64,000 nt of DNA from Fuscovulum ytuae (lineage in GTDB: Bacteria > Pseudomonadota > Alphaproteobacteria > Rhodobacterales > Rhodobacteraceae): the NCBI RefSeq assembly GCF_029953595.1, contig NZ_CP124535.1, positions 3,827,001 to 3,891,000 on the forward strand, given 5' to 3'. The position numbers and the translations under genes were made by a program. The notes beneath the pieces are model-generated. The model did no database searches and was not told the DNA's origin. It saw only the letters and a program-made list of their open reading frames with translations. Each line of letters starts with the position of its first letter. Positions within the stretch are counted from its first letter, which is position 1. Below, in pieces: positions 34,752 to 45,334 of the stretch.

Positions 34752-37043
34752 TCAGCTGTAATGGGTGACCGGCGTACCTGCGAGGGCGGAGATGTTCAGA
34801 AGGCCGCGCGCGGTGATGGAGTTGGTGACGATATGGGCCTTGTTTCCCATGCCCATCAGGATCGGCCCGACCTCCAGCCCGTTGGCCTTCATCTTGAGGA
34901 TGTTGCGCGTGGCGGCAGCGGCATCGGTGGAGGCGAAGACAAGGACATTGGCCGCGCCATCCATGCGGGAATTGGGAAGGAGGCGGTCGCGCAGGGATTG
35001 GTCGAGGGCGCTGTCGACGTTCATTTCGCCCTCGTAGCAGAAATCGGGTTCGCGGGCGTCAAGGAGTTCAAGCGCGGCGCGCATCCGCTGGGCGGCGGAA
35101 TTGTCCATGTTGCCGAATTGGCTTTGTGTGCAGAGCGCGATTTTCGGCACAAGGCCGAAGCGGCGGACATGGCGGGCAGCGCCGATCACGCTTTCCATGA
35201 TCTGCTGCGGCGTGGGTTCGGGGTTCACCTGCGTGTCGGCGATGAAGAGGGGGCCATCTTCGAGGATCATCAGCGAGAGGGCGCCGACCGGATGCAGGCC
35301 GCCGCGCGCCAGAACCTGACGGATATAATTCAGGTGCCAGTGATATTGGCCGAAGGTGCCGCAGATCAGGCTATCGGCTTCGCCGCGATGCACCATGACC
35401 GCGCCGATGGCGGTGGTGTTGGTGCGCATCACGGCGCGGGCGATATCGGGGGACACGCCACGACGGGCCATCAGGTCGTGATAGGTGCCCCAGTAATCGC
35501 GGTAGCGGGGATCGTTTTCGGGGTTCACCAGATGCACGTCGCGGCCCGGGCGGATGGGCAGGCCTGCGCGTTCGCAGCGCATCTCGACCACTTCGGGGCG
35601 GCCGATGAGGACGGGGATGTCGTTGGTTTCCTCCATCATCGCGTGCGCCGCGCGCAGGACGCGTTCATCTTCGCCTTCGGCAAAGACGATGGTGCGGGCG
35701 GCGGCCTTTGACGCCTCGAAAACCGGGCGCATGATGAGGGCGGATTTGAAGACGGAGCCGTCGAGCTTGCTCTTATAAGCGTCGAGGTCGTCGATGGGGC
35801 GGGTGGCGACGCCCGACTCCATCGCGGCCTTTGCCACGGCGGTGGCAACGACACCGATCAGGCGGGGGTCGAAGGGTTTGGGGATCAGGTATTCGGGGCC
35901 GAAGGAAAGCTTTTCACCGGAATAGGCGGCGGCGGCCTCGGCGCTGGTGGTGGCGCGGGCGAGGGCGGCGATGCCTTCGATACAGGCCAGTTCCATCCGC
36001 TTGTTGATGACCGTGGCCCCCACATCCAGCGCGCCACGGAAGATGAAGGGAAAGCAGAGGACGTTGTTCACCTGATTGGGGAAATCCGACCGGCCGGTGG
36101 CGATGATCGCGTCGGGTGCGACGGCGCGGACCTGATCGGGGAGGATCTCGGGCGTGGGATTGGCGAGGGCAAAGACGATGGGGCGGGGGGCCATTTTCGA
36201 CACCATCTCGGGCGTCAGTACGCCGGGGCCGGAAAGGCCGAGGAAGAGGTCGGCCCCTTCGATCACGTCCATCAGGGTGGCGGGTGTGGTGCCTTGGGCG
36301 AATTCTTCCTTCTGGGCCGTCATCTGATCCTGGCGGCCATGATAGACCAGCCCGGCCAGATCGCAGAGCCAGACATTTTCACGTTTGACGCCGAGGTTCA
36401 GCAACATGTTGAGGCAGGCGATGCCCGCCGCCCCGCCGCCGGTGGAGACGACCTTGATCTCGTCGAACTTTTTGCCCGCCACGATGAGGGCATTGGTGGC
36501 TGCGGCGCCGACGACGATGGCGGTGCCGTGCTGATCGTCGTGGAAGACGGGGATGTTCATCCGTTCGCGGCAGAGCTTTTCGACGATGAAGCAGTCGGGG
36601 GCCTTGATGTCCTCAAGGTTGATCGCACCGAAGGTGGGTTCGAGGGCGCAGACGATGTCCGCCAGTTTCACAGGGTCGGGTTCGTTCAATTCGATGTCGA
36701 AACAATCGATATTGGCGAATTTCTTGAAGAGGACGGCCTTGCCTTCCATCACCGGCTTTGATGCGAGCGCGCCGATATTGCCAAGGCCAAGGACAGCGGT
36801 GCCGTTGGAGACGACGGCGACAAGATTGCCGCGCGCGGTGTAGCGGCTGGCGGTGGCGGGATCGGCCTTGATTTCAAGGCAGGCCTCGGCGACGCCGGGG
36901 GAATAGGCGCGGGACAGATCGCGGCCATTGGCCAAGGGTTTGGTGGCGCGGATTTCGAGTTTTCCGGGCTTGGGGAATTCGTGATAGTCGAGCGCTGCTT
37001 GGCGTGCATTGTCCCGCCCGTCGCCCTTTGCCTGTTCGTCCAT
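34752..37043 (-). CDS. maeB: NADP+-type malic enzyme with phosphotransacetylase-like domain
   Basis: 763 residues. The N-terminal malic enzyme part (about 20-430) has [42 protein letters not shown] and the Rossmann [13 protein letters not shown]. The C-terminal part (about 440-763) is phosphotransacetylase-like ([13 protein letters not shown] ... [16 protein letters not shown]) and is usually regulatory, sensing acetyl-CoA. It converts malate to pyruvate. Start ATG 37043 has GGAGGG upstream; a longer open frame to 37289 is not homologous. It diverges from the cupin gene. Confidence 0.95.
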   Translation of the reverse strand: MDEQAKGDGRDNARQAALDYHEFPKPGKLEIRATKPLANGRDLSRAYSPGVAEACLEIKADPATASRYTARGNLVAVVSNGTAVLGLGNIGALASKPVMEGKAVLFKKFANIDCFDIELNEPDPVKLADIVCALEPTFGAINLEDIKAPDCFIVEKLCRERMNIPVFHDDQHGTAIVVGAAATNALIVAGKKFDEIKVVSTGGGAAGIACLNMLLNLGVKRENVWLCDLAGLVYHGRQDQMTAQKEEFAQGTTPATLMDVIEGADLFLGLSGPGVLTPEMVSKMAPRPIVFALANPTPEILPDQVRAVAPDAIIATGRSDFPNQVNNVLCFPFIFRGALDVGATVINKRMELACIEGIAALARATTSAEAAAAYSGEKLSFGPEYLIPKPFDPRLIGVVATAVAKAAMESGVATRPIDDLDAYKSKLDGSVFKSALIMRPVFEASKAAARTIVFAEGEDERVLRAAHAMMEETNDIPVLIGRPEVVEMRCERAGLPIRPGRDVHLVNPENDPRYRDYWGTYHDLMARRGVSPDIARAVMRTNTTAIGAVMVHRGEADSLICGTFGQYHWHLNYIRQVLARGGLHPVGALSLMILEDGPLFIADTQVNPEPTPQQIMESVIGAARHVRRFGLVPKIALCTQSQFGNMDNSAAQRMRAALELLDAREPDFCYEGEMNVDSALDQSLRDRLLPNSRMDGAANVLVFASTDAAAATRNILKMKANGLEVGPILMGMGNKAHIVTNSITARGLLNISALAGTPVTHYS

Positions 37044-37182
37044 CGCGCCCTCCGCCCGTTTGTTCAACGTTAAACTACTTTGCGTCGAACCAGTTCCCAC
37101 GCTTTCCAATAGGCGTTTTCGGGGCGGCTTGCAAATCCCCGTCGGGCGCGGCCATTCTTTGCGGGCCGAAAGGGAGGGCAAG

Positions 37183-38277
37183 ATGTTCGAGGTCAAGGGC
37201 GAAACGCGGGCTGAGGTGCGACTGCCGACGCAGGAATTGCGCGATGACCTGCCATTCTGGACCAAGACACTGGGGTTCCGGCTGGACATGATCTATCCGG
37301 CCGATAACCCGGAGGTGGCGGTGCTGTCGGGCCATGGGCTGCGGCTGCGCATCCAGAAGGGAGCCGTGGAACATCCCGGCACGGTGCGTATCCTGACGGA
37401 TGAAGAGGGGTTCGCGGGGGGCGAGCGGCTTTTGATCGCGCCGAACGGCACGCGGGTAGAGATCGATCAGGCCAACCCGCCGCTGGTGCTGCCCAAGACG
37501 GAACATGCCTTTGTCGTGCGCAGGCTGGCGGAACAGGCGCCTTGGATCATCGGGCGGGCGGGGATGCAGTATCGCGATCTGGTGCCGTCGCGGCTGGGCG
37601 GCGCGATGATCGCAAGCCATATCCGCATCCCGGATGGCGGGCCGGTGCCGGATATGGTGCATTTCCACAAGGTGGGGTTCCAGCTGATCTTCTGCATCAA
37701 TGGTTGGGTGGATGTGGTCTATGAGGATCAGGGCCCGCCGATCCGGCTGACCGCTGGGGATTGTTTCATCCAGCCGCCGGAAATTCGGCATCGCGTGCTG
37801 CATGCCAGCGATGGGATCGAGGTGATCGAGATCGGGGTTCCGGCGGAGCATATCACCGAGATCGACCACGAGATGGAATTGCCGACCCCGCATCTGCGGC
37901 CTGACCGGGAGTGGCAGGGGCAGCGCTTTGTCTATGACAAGGGGGCAGAGGGGGTGTTCGCGCCCTTCCGCCTGCCGGGATTTGTGGCGCGGGATACGGG
38001 GATTTGCGATGCGACGAAGGGTGTCGCCTCGGTGATGGTGGCGCGGCCGGATGGGGGGGACACGGTCTGGACGCGGCATGAGGGGGATATCCTTTTCACC
38101 TTCGTGATGGCGGGGGAATTCACGCTGGAGGGCGAGGGGAAGGACCCTTATCGCCTGTCGCCGGGCGATGCCTTTGTCATCCCGCCGGGGATGGCCACGC
38201 GCTATGCCGACCCCTCTGCCGATCTGGAACTTCTGGAGGTGACGTTGCCGGGGGCGCCTGTGACGGTCAGGGTCTGA
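37183..38277 (+). CDS. Double cupin-domain protein with glyoxalase-like N-terminus
   Basis: 364 residues. Residues 1-80 resemble a glyoxalase/dioxygenase half-domain (LRDDLPFWTKTLGFRLDMI, AVLSGHGLRLRI). Two cupin barrels follow, at about 130-225 (MVHFHKVGFQLIFCINGWV ... FIQPPEIRHRVL) and 270-360 (VWTRHEGDILFTFVMAGEF ... DAFVIPPGMATRYA). Metal-ligand His/Glu positions are largely present. ATG 37183 follows AGGGAGGG. Function unknown; a metal-dependent dioxygenase or sugar-binding enzyme is possible. Confidence 0.75.
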   Translation: MFEVKGETRAEVRLPTQELRDDLPFWTKTLGFRLDMIYPADNPEVAVLSGHGLRLRIQKGAVEHPGTVRILTDEEGFAGGERLLIAPNGTRVEIDQANPPLVLPKTEHAFVVRRLAEQAPWIIGRAGMQYRDLVPSRLGGAMIASHIRIPDGGPVPDMVHFHKVGFQLIFCINGWVDVVYEDQGPPIRLTAGDCFIQPPEIRHRVLHASDGIEVIEIGVPAEHITEIDHEMELPTPHLRPDREWQGQRFVYDKGAEGVFAPFRLPGFVARDTGICDATKGVASVMVARPDGGDTVWTRHEGDILFTFVMAGEFTLEGEGKDPYRLSPGDAFVIPPGMATRYADPSADLELLEVTLPGAPVTVRV

Positions 38278-38384
38278 TCCGGCGGCGGCGTGACTTGGGA
38301 GCGGCGAGGGGGGGGCGCAAAGACCCCCCACGACGGTGGGGCTTGCAGGACCGCTTGCCAATCCGGGCGCGGGCTTCCAGACTG

Positions 38385-38398
38385 TGACCGATTGGTCA
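38385..38398. promoter_or_regulatory. TGACC-N4-GGTCA inverted repeat before the nucleoside salvage operon
   Basis: TGACC (38385-38389) and GGTCA (38394-38398) are separated by GATT, 26 bases before the cdd start and just ahead of its AGGAG ribosome site. The form suits a TetR- or GntR-type repressor. No regulator gene is adjacent. Confidence 0.35.
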
Positions 38399-38423
38399 GA
38401 AATTCCTTCAGGAGTTCCCCCCT

Positions 38424-38816
38424 ATGTCCCTTCTTGCCGCTGCGACCGAGGTTCGTGAAAAGGCCTATGCGCCCTATTCCCGCTTTAAAGTGGGGGCGGC
38501 GTTGCGGACGGCATCGGGGGCGGTCTTTGTGGGCTGCAATGTCGAGAATGTGGCCTATCCCGAAGGCACCTGCGCCGAGGCAGGCGCGATTGCGGCCATG
38601 GTGGCGGGGGGCGAGACGCGGATTGCCGAGGTTCTGGTGATTGCCGACAGCCCAGACCCGGTGCCGCCCTGCGGGGGCTGCCGCCAGAAGATCGCGGAAT
38701 TCGCCGGGCAGGAGGTGCGGGTCACGCTTTGCACGACGGATGGCACATCGCGCGTCATGACGGTGGCGGAGCTTTTGCCCGGCGTCTTTACCGCCGCGCA
38801 TATGGATCGGGCGTAA
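38424..38816 (+). CDS. cdd: Cytidine deaminase
   Basis: 130 residues, the homotetrameric Zn type. Zn ligands and catalytic Glu are in GTCAEAGA and PCGGCRQ; YAPYSRFKVGAALRT opens the fold. It deaminates cytidine and deoxycytidine to uridine forms. It leads a run of five salvage genes that almost touch each other. AGGAG lies upstream of ATG 38424. Confidence 0.95.
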   Translation: MSLLAAATEVREKAYAPYSRFKVGAALRTASGAVFVGCNVENVAYPEGTCAEAGAIAAMVAGGETRIAEVLVIADSPDPVPPCGGCRQKIAEFAGQEVRVTLCTTDGTSRVMTVAELLPGVFTAAHMDRA

Positions 38817-38817
38817 G

Positions 38818-40125
38818 GTGGACGCGCGGGCGATCATCGCGCGGTTGCGGGATGGCGGGCAACCTTCGGCGGCGGAACTGGGATGGTTCGCGCGGGGCTT
38901 GGCGGATGGCACGGTCAGCGATGCGCAGGCCGGGGCCTTTGCCATGGCGGTGCTGCTGAAGGGCTTGGGCGAGGCGGGGCGCGTGGCTTTGACACGTGCG
39001 ATGCGGGATTCTGGGCGGGTTCTGGACTGGGATCTGAACGGGCCTGTGGTGGACAAACATTCCACGGGGGGCATCGGGGATTGCGTGTCGCTGCTGCTCG
39101 CCCCGGCCTTGGCGGCCTGCGGGGCCTATGTGCCGATGATTTCGGGGCGGGGTCTTGGCCATACGGGGGGGACGCTGGACAAGCTGGAATCCATCCCCGG
39201 TTTTCGCACGGGGCTGAGCGAGGATCAGTTGCGCCGCCAGATCGGGGCGGTGCGCTGTGCCATCGTGGCGGCAAGCGCCGAGATCGCGCCTGCGGATCGG
39301 CGGCTTTATGCGATCCGCGATGTGACGGCGACGGTGGAGAGTGTGGACCTGATCACGGCGTCGATCCTGTCGAAGAAGCTTTCGGCGGGGTTGGAGGCGC
39401 TGGTTCTGGATGTGAAATGCGGGTCGGGTGCCTTTATGGACACGCTGGAGAAGGCGGAGGCCTTGGCGCAGGCGTTGGTGACGACGGCGCAGGGGGCGGG
39501 CTGCATGACGCGGGCGTTGATCACCGATATGAGCCAGCCCTTGGCCACGGCGGCGGGCAATGCGCTGGAGGTGATCGAGGTGATGGAGACGCTGACGGGG
39601 ACGTCGGTGAATGCGGCGCTGTGGGATTTGACGGCGGCCTTGGGGGGCGAGGCACTGGCGCTGGGCGGGTTGGCGGCGGATGCCGAGGATGGTGAGGCGC
39701 GGATCATCGCCGTCTTGGAAAACGGGCAGGCGGCGGAGTGGTTTGGGCGGATGGTGGCGGCGCAGGGGGGGCCTGCGGATTTCGTGGAACGTTGGCCGGA
39801 TCGGCTGCCCGCCGCGCCTGTGGTGGTGGAGGTGCCCTGCGAGAGCGACGGGTTCGTTGCGGCGATTGATGGGCGGGCCTTGGGCGAGGCGGTGGTGCAT
39901 CTGGGCGGGGGCCGATTGCGGGAGGGCGATCGCGTGAACCCTTCGGTGGGCCTGTCGGATATGGCGGGTCTGGGCGAGGGGGTGGCGCGCGATGTGCCGC
40001 TTGCCCTTGTTCATGCGGCGGATGAGGCGGCGGCGGAGGCGGCGGTCAAGGCGGTGCAGGCGGCCTATCGCATCGCGACCTCGGCCCCGGAAGAGCCGCC
40101 CCTTGTGCTGCGGCGGGTGGGGTGA
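38818..40125 (+). CDS. deoA: Thymidine phosphorylase
   Basis: 435 residues from GTG 38818, one base after the cdd stop. The phosphate-binding VDKHSTGGIGD and MISGRGLGHTGGTLDKLESI are the pyrimidine nucleoside phosphorylase signatures. KCGSGAFM carries further phosphate contacts. It cleaves thymidine or deoxyuridine to base plus deoxyribose-1-phosphate, the substrate of the next gene's enzyme. The GTG start is forced by the spacing, because no ATG lies near the homologous start. Confidence 0.94.
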   Translation: MDARAIIARLRDGGQPSAAELGWFARGLADGTVSDAQAGAFAMAVLLKGLGEAGRVALTRAMRDSGRVLDWDLNGPVVDKHSTGGIGDCVSLLLAPALAACGAYVPMISGRGLGHTGGTLDKLESIPGFRTGLSEDQLRRQIGAVRCAIVAASAEIAPADRRLYAIRDVTATVESVDLITASILSKKLSAGLEALVLDVKCGSGAFMDTLEKAEALAQALVTTAQGAGCMTRALITDMSQPLATAAGNALEVIEVMETLTGTSVNAALWDLTAALGGEALALGGLAADAEDGEARIIAVLENGQAAEWFGRMVAAQGGPADFVERWPDRLPAAPVVVEVPCESDGFVAAIDGRALGEAVVHLGGGRLREGDRVNPSVGLSDMAGLGEGVARDVPLALVHAADEAAAEAAVKAVQAAYRIATSAPEEPPLVLRRVG

Positions 40126-41321
40126 TGGCGCGGGCCTTTTTGATCGTGATGGATAGCGTGGGTTGCGGCGGCGCGCCGGATGCGGCGGCCTTTGGCGATG
40201 CGGGGGCCAATACGCTGGCCCATATCGCGGCGGCCTGTTCGGAGGGCCGTGCCGATCTGGGGCGCAGCGGGCCGCTGCGGGTGCCCAATCTGGATGCGCT
40301 GGGGTTGGGGGCGGCGGTGCGGCTTGCCTCAGGTGACGATATGCCGGGGCTTTCGGCGGTGCCTGTGGGGCGCTGGGGGGCGGCGACGGAGGTGTCGCGG
40401 GGCAAGGATACACCGTCGGGGCATTGGGAATTGGCGGGGGTGCCCGTACCGTGGGATTGGGCCTATTTCCCCGATACGCTGCCTGCTTTCCCCGATGATC
40501 TGGTGGCGGAGGTTTGCCGTCTGGCGGGGGTGGGCGGTATCCTTGGCAATTGCCACGCTTCGGGGACCGAGATCATCGACAGGCTGGGGGCAGAGCATCT
40601 GCGGACGGGGTGGCCCATCTGCTATACCAGCGCGGACAGCGTGTTCCAGATCGCGGCGCATGAAGAGGCCTTTGGGCTGGAGCGGTTGGTCAGCCTGTGC
40701 CGGGACCTTGCGCCGCGCCTGCATGCGATGAAGGTGGGGCGGGCGATTGCGCGCCCCTTTATCGGTGTGCCGGGGGATTTTCACCGGACGGGGAACCGGC
40801 GGGATTTCGCGATTGCGCCCCCTGCGCCCACGCTGCTCGATTGGGTGCAAGGCGCGGGACGGGTGACCCATGCGGTGGGCAAGATCGGGGATATCTTCAG
40901 CCATCAAGGCATCAGCCACCTGCATAAGGGCAAGGACGATGCTGCCCTTTTCGATCATTTGGATCGCTTGGCGGGCGAGGCGGAGGTCGGTTCCTTGACC
41001 TTTGCGAACTTTGTGGAGTTTGACAGCACGTTCGGCCATCGCCGCGACGTGGCGGGCTATGCGCGGCAGTTGGAATGGTTTGACGCGCGGGTGGGGGCGT
41101 TTCTGGCGCGGCTGCTTCCCGGTGATCTGGCGGTGTTCACCGCCGATCATGGCAATGACCCGACATGGCGCGGGACGGAGCATACGCGCGAGCGGGTGCC
41201 GGTGGTCTGTTATGGCGCGGGGGCGGGGTCTTTCGGCCTGTGCGGGTTTGTGGATGTGGGGGCGTCTGTCGCGGCGCATCTGGGGGTTGCGGCCATGGGG
41301 CCGGGGAGGAGTGTCCTGTGA
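40125..41321 (+). CDS. deoB: Phosphopentomutase
   Basis: 398 residues, alkaline-phosphatase-like metalloenzyme with two Mn sites. FLIVMDSVGCGGAPDA, the active-site Thr in SRGKDTPSGHWE, and VFTADHGNDPTWRGTEHTRE are family signatures. It converts (deoxy)ribose-1-phosphate to the 5-phosphate. ATG 40125 overlaps the deoA TGA; GTG 40122 is an alternative one codon earlier. Confidence 0.95.
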   Translation: MARAFLIVMDSVGCGGAPDAAAFGDAGANTLAHIAAACSEGRADLGRSGPLRVPNLDALGLGAAVRLASGDDMPGLSAVPVGRWGAATEVSRGKDTPSGHWELAGVPVPWDWAYFPDTLPAFPDDLVAEVCRLAGVGGILGNCHASGTEIIDRLGAEHLRTGWPICYTSADSVFQIAAHEEAFGLERLVSLCRDLAPRLHAMKVGRAIARPFIGVPGDFHRTGNRRDFAIAPPAPTLLDWVQGAGRVTHAVGKIGDIFSHQGISHLHKGKDDAALFDHLDRLAGEAEVGSLTFANFVEFDSTFGHRRDVAGYARQLEWFDARVGAFLARLLPGDLAVFTADHGNDPTWRGTEHTRERVPVVCYGAGAGSFGLCGFVDVGASVAAHLGVAAMGPGRSVL

Positions 41322-42307
41322 TCACCGACATGCCGAAGGTGGAATTGCATCTGCATCTGGAAGGGGCGGCACCGCCTGCCTTTATCCGGGGGCTGGCCCG
41401 CGAAAAGAAGGCCGATATCGGCGGGATTTTCGACGAGCGGGGCAATTACAAATACAAGGATTTCTGGGATTTCCTGAAGGTCTATGAGGCAGCGACATCG
41501 GTTCTGACCAGCCCCGAGGATTATGCGCGGCTGACCCTTGCGGTGCTGGAGGAAAGCGCGAAATCGGGCGTGGTTTATTCCGAAACCTTCCTGTCCCCCG
41601 ATTTTTGCGGCGGTCGGGATGTGGGGGCGTGGCGGGAATATCTGCATGCGATGCGCGAGGCGGCGGACAAGGCCGAGCGCGACATGGGCATCACCTTGCG
41701 GGGCATCATCACCTGTATCCGGCATTTCGGCCCCGAAAAGGCGCGCGAGACGGCGCTTTGTGCGGCTGAGACGGCGGGGGATTGGATCGTGGGCTTTGGC
41801 ATCGCCGGGGATGAAAAGGTGGGCAAGCCCAAGGATTACCTGTGGTCCTTTGAGTGCGCGCGCGAGGCGGGGTTGCGGCTGACGGCGCATGCGGGGGAAT
41901 GGGGGGGACCCGACAGCGTGCGGGATGCGGTGCGCGATCTGGGGGTGGAGCGGATCGGGCATGGCGTGCGGGCCATTGAGGACCTTGCGCTGGTGGATGA
42001 ACTGGCCGAGCGCGAGATTGTGCTGGAGGTCTGTCCGGGGTCGAATATCGCCTTGGGGATTTACCCGGAATGGCGCAAGCATCCGATTGGCGAACTTTGG
42101 CGGCGGGGGGTGAAGGTGACCATCTCGACCGATGATCCGCCGTTCTTTCACACCACCATGGCGCGGGAATATGATCGGTTGAACGCCGCATTCGAATGGG
42201 ATGAGGGGGTTTTCGACGGGATCGCGCGGACCTCGCTTGACGCGGCCTTCTGCGATGGCGATACGCGGGAACGCATCAGAAAGAAGCTGGAGGCCCGGAA
42301 TGCTTGA
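41318..42307 (+). CDS. add: Adenosine deaminase
   Basis: 329 residues. Zn/catalytic motifs are [27 protein letters not shown] and [12 protein letters not shown] in the expected order, with the SNIALG strand before the last. I chose GTG 41318, which overlaps the deoB stop (GTGA) and sits 7 bases after GGGAGGA; ATG 41330 is the alternative. The family also includes adenine deaminases, so the nucleoside preference is inferred from the operon. Confidence 0.9.
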   Translation: MITDMPKVELHLHLEGAAPPAFIRGLAREKKADIGGIFDERGNYKYKDFWDFLKVYEAATSVLTSPEDYARLTLAVLEESAKSGVVYSETFLSPDFCGGRDVGAWREYLHAMREAADKAERDMGITLRGIITCIRHFGPEKARETALCAAETAGDWIVGFGIAGDEKVGKPKDYLWSFECAREAGLRLTAHAGEWGGPDSVRDAVRDLGVERIGHGVRAIEDLALVDELAEREIVLEVCPGSNIALGIYPEWRKHPIGELWRRGVKVTISTDDPPFFHTTMAREYDRLNAAFEWDEGVFDGIARTSLDAAFCDGDTRERIRKKLEARNA

Positions 42308-42932
42308 CCATCTCACTGTCGTCACCCATCCGCTGGTCCAGCACAAACTGACCTTGATGCGGGAGAAGGACACATCGACCGCGTCCTTTCGGCAGTTGTT
42401 GCGCGAGATCAGCCTGCTTCTGGCCTATGAGGTGTCGCGCGAATTGCCGATGACGACGAAGCGGATCGAGACGCCGCTTTGCGAGATGGATGCCCCGGCG
42501 ATTGAGGGCAAGAAGCTGGCGCTGGTGTCGATCCTGCGGGCGGGGAATGGGCTGCTGGATGGCATTTTGGAACTGATCCCGGCGGCGCGGGTGGGGTTCG
42601 TGGGGCTTTATCGCGACCATGAGACGCTGCAACCGGTGCAGTATTACTGCAAGCTGCCGGAGCAGTTGGAAGATCGGGTGACCATCGTTGTTGATCCGAT
42701 GCTGGCCACGGGGAATTCGAGTGCGGCGGCGGTGGACCTGATCAAAGCCAAGGGGGCGAAGGAGATCAGATTCCTGTGCCTTTTGGCCGCGCCAGAGGGA
42801 ATCGCCCGGATGAAGGCGGCGCATCCCGATGTGCCGATTGTGACGGCGGCGGTGGACAGTCATCTGAACGAGAACGGTTATATCGTGCCGGGACTAGGCG
42901 ATGCGGGCGACCGCATGTTCGGCACAAAATAA
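42300..42932 (+). CDS. upp: Uracil phosphoribosyltransferase
   Basis: 210 residues. It makes UMP from uracil and PRPP. The PRPP loop is [26 protein letters not shown] and the C-terminal uracil-binding [21 protein letters not shown]-like end (written here as [13 protein letters not shown]) are present. It overlaps the add stop by 8 bases and closes the salvage operon. Confidence 0.95.
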   Translation: MLDHLTVVTHPLVQHKLTLMREKDTSTASFRQLLREISLLLAYEVSRELPMTTKRIETPLCEMDAPAIEGKKLALVSILRAGNGLLDGILELIPAARVGFVGLYRDHETLQPVQYYCKLPEQLEDRVTIVVDPMLATGNSSAAAVDLIKAKGAKEIRFLCLLAAPEGIARMKAAHPDVPIVTAAVDSHLNENGYIVPGLGDAGDRMFGTK

Positions 42933-43001
42933 TGTAATCTCACCCCTTTACGGGGAAACAATCATCGCGCATTCTGTCCTTCACGCTACTGGGGGGTAGT
43001 C

Positions 43002-44189
43002 ATGTTCGTGAAGGTTCTGGGGGGGGCGTTCCTGGCCCTCGCTCTGGGCGCAAGTGGCGCCTTTGCTCAATCTGCATCTGATATCGGGGGGCCGCGCGAG
43101 TTGCCCCCGCCCGGTTTCAACGGGCAGCAATACGTGGACAGCCGCGGTTGCGTTTTCCTGCGTGCCGGGATCGGTGGGCGGGTCAATTGGGTGCCGCGGG
43201 TGGATCGCAATCGGCGGGCGATCTGTGGCTATCCGCCGTCGGGGGGCGGCGCGACGGCGATGGCCGCTGCGCCCGCGCCGCAGGTGGCGGCCCCACGCGT
43301 GAGGACGGCGGAGCCACCGCCGGAAAGCTATACCCCCGCGCCGGTGGCGGGGATGCGGCCGCAGGCGGTGACACCGCGCCCGGTGGCGGTTCAGCCGAGG
43401 GTGACGGCACCGGTCGTGACGGCGCCGGTCGTGGCAGCGGCACCTGTGGTGACTGCGCCGCCGCTGGTGGCGGGGACTGGGCGGCAGATCGGCTGCACCA
43501 CATCGGCCCCGGTGCCTGCGCGGCTGAAGCTGACGCATGGCGGGACGGTCGTGGTTTGCACGCGGGGCGATGGCACGCTGGAAGGGTTGCGCGCGCCGAT
43601 CTATCCGCAGGGGGCGGGGGTTGGCGCATCGCTGTCCCATGACGGGGTGCCGCGGATGGTGCCGCTTGGCCAGCCTTCGGCGGCGGGGCGGGGCGTGGAA
43701 ACTGCGCGCGTCGTGGTGCCGACGGCCGTTCCGAAGGGATACAAGCTGGCTTGGGAAGATGATCGGTTCAACCCGTTGCGCGGGGTGGGCACGGCAGAGG
43801 GGCAGGCGGCGCAGGATCGCATCCTGACGCGGACGGTCCCCGCGCAGTCGGTGGATGAAAAACCCGGCTTCCTTGATCGTCTGACGATCAGCAGCAAGTC
43901 GGCCCCTGCGGCGGCGGCCCCAAAGGCAGCGGCCCCAAGGGCGGTGGAACAACCCGTCACGGCGGGGCGCTATTTCGTGCAGGTGGGAAGCTTTGCGCAA
44001 CCCAGCAATGCCGAAGGGGCGGCGGGCCGTCTGGCGGCGCTGGGCCTGCCGGTGGCGCGATCGAAAGGCCGGATCGGCGGCAAGCCGGTGCAGGTGATCC
44101 TTGCCGGACCCTTTGGCGATAGCGGGGCGGCGCAGTCGGCCTTGCGCGCGGCGCGCGGGGCCGGGTTTGGCGATGCCTTCGTGAAGTGA
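43002..44189 (+). CDS. SPOR-domain periplasmic protein
   Basis: 395 residues. The signal peptide is MFVKVLGGAFLALALGASGA then FAQ. An N-terminal segment with two Cys (GCVFLRAGIGG, RAICGYPP) precedes a long Pro/Ala/Val linker. A C-terminal SPOR domain (RYFVQVGSFAQPSNAEGAA to the end, about 320-395) binds denuded peptidoglycan at division sites. GGGGGG-type ribosome site before ATG 43002. Function beyond septal targeting is unknown. Confidence 0.82.
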   Translation: MFVKVLGGAFLALALGASGAFAQSASDIGGPRELPPPGFNGQQYVDSRGCVFLRAGIGGRVNWVPRVDRNRRAICGYPPSGGGATAMAAAPAPQVAAPRVRTAEPPPESYTPAPVAGMRPQAVTPRPVAVQPRVTAPVVTAPVVAAAPVVTAPPLVAGTGRQIGCTTSAPVPARLKLTHGGTVVVCTRGDGTLEGLRAPIYPQGAGVGASLSHDGVPRMVPLGQPSAAGRGVETARVVVPTAVPKGYKLAWEDDRFNPLRGVGTAEGQAAQDRILTRTVPAQSVDEKPGFLDRLTISSKSAPAAAAPKAAAPRAVEQPVTAGRYFVQVGSFAQPSNAEGAAGRLAALGLPVARSKGRIGGKPVQVILAGPFGDSGAAQSALRAARGAGFGDAFVK

Positions 44190-44201
44190 CGGACCGCAGC
44201 C

Positions 44202-45221
44202 TCAAGGCCCGCAGATGGCCTTGAGGCTGTTCCAATCCTCGGCGTTCAGAAGGGCGCGGGGGCTGCCGCCGCGATAGGGATCGGCCTCGATCAGGGTGAG
44301 GGTGGATTCCCCGGTCGGATCAAGCGCATAGCCATAGGCGGCAGACGAGACGGCAGCCCCTTCGAACCGGGCGAGAAGCGCCTCATCCGACAGAGGGGGG
44401 CGGGGGGCGGCGAGGAAGGCCTCGCCATAGCCTTGCAGCGCGCTGATGGGCAGGGTTCCGGTTGTCAGAAGCCGGAAGGTGGCCGCAAGGCCCGCATGAC
44501 GCAGGATCAGCTGCATCGGATCATCGGTTTCGGCGCGAAGGGTTTCGGCGAGGGCGAAGCCTGCGGGCACCTCGGGCAGCGGGGCGTCGGTGAGCATCGG
44601 CAGGCCAAGCAGGACGAGGTTGCCGGGCAGGATCGCCGCCTGCGGCAGGCCTTCGCGCAGCACGGCAAAGCGGATGCCTGCGCCGCCAAATAGCCGTTCG
44701 GAAAGGATCGTCAGGGACCGGTTGCCCAAGGGCGTTTCGCAGGGCGCGCCGGTGAGCCGGGAGATATCGGCCAGCGCCGCCTCGCCGATCTGGGCGCGGG
44801 TGGCGGGGGGCAGGACGGCGGCGGTGTGGCGGATCAGGGCGTCGGGGACGAAAACCGCGCCGATGCCAAGGATCGCCAGCGTGGTGCCGATCAGGAGGGT
44901 GCCACGCAAGCGGCCGGGGCGCGGGGTGCGGCGGCGCACGGCGCTGCGGATGGTTTCCAGCGCGGCGATCATGTCGGGATCGTCGACTTCCAGCGTTTCC
45001 TCGGCATCGGGGCCGGGGGAGTAGACGGCGGGCAGGGTGCCGGGGTTCATCCGTTCGATGGCAGGCAGCGACCAATGCGAGAGCGCAAGTTCCGTGCGCG
45101 GGTCTGACAGGACGAGCGATGCCTCGCGGAAGGCGACGACAACTTCGCGCCGCTGAGACTGGGGACTGTCACGCCAGAGGCCGGGGCTTTCCAGCCTCTG
45201 GTATTTCTTCAGCGCGGTCAT
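44202..45221 (-). CDS. Unknown protein with one central membrane helix
   Basis: 339 residues from ATG 45221 (MTALKKYQRLESPGLWRD). The first 105 residues are cytoplasmic, one helix lies at about 106-126 (RGTLLIGTTLAILGIGAVF), and about 210 residues are likely periplasmic. The outer part contains GNLVLLGLPMLTDAPLP, which recalls M48-like proteins, but no HExxH is visible. A longer frame to 45293 has no convincing start. I do not recognise a named family. Confidence 0.7.
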   Translation of the reverse strand: MTALKKYQRLESPGLWRDSPQSQRREVVVAFREASLVLSDPRTELALSHWSLPAIERMNPGTLPAVYSPGPDAEETLEVDDPDMIAALETIRSAVRRRTPRPGRLRGTLLIGTTLAILGIGAVFVPDALIRHTAAVLPPATRAQIGEAALADISRLTGAPCETPLGNRSLTILSERLFGGAGIRFAVLREGLPQAAILPGNLVLLGLPMLTDAPLPEVPAGFALAETLRAETDDPMQLILRHAGLAATFRLLTTGTLPISALQGYGEAFLAAPRPPLSDEALLARFEGAAVSSAAYGYALDPTGESTLTLIEADPYRGGSPRALLNAEDWNSLKAICGP

Positions 45222-45334
45222 GCCTTGCCTGCGGTGCTGCGGCGGTTGGTCCGGCCGTTCCGTTGCGTTCGACCCCGACGATAGCGCAGGCACGGGGGCG
45301 GCACAACGTCGTCAGGGCCGTCACGGCGGGGTCG

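Noticed and set aside
32523-35711. A 1062-residue open frame on the plus strand across prpE and maeB
   Set aside because: It is antisense to two clearly homologous genes and shows only the composition expected of a GC-rich shadow frame.
38278-38384. Short GGGGGG/CCCCCC and CCCCAC/GTGGGG hairpins after the cupin gene
   Set aside because: Stems are short with no T-run, and such runs are common by chance here.
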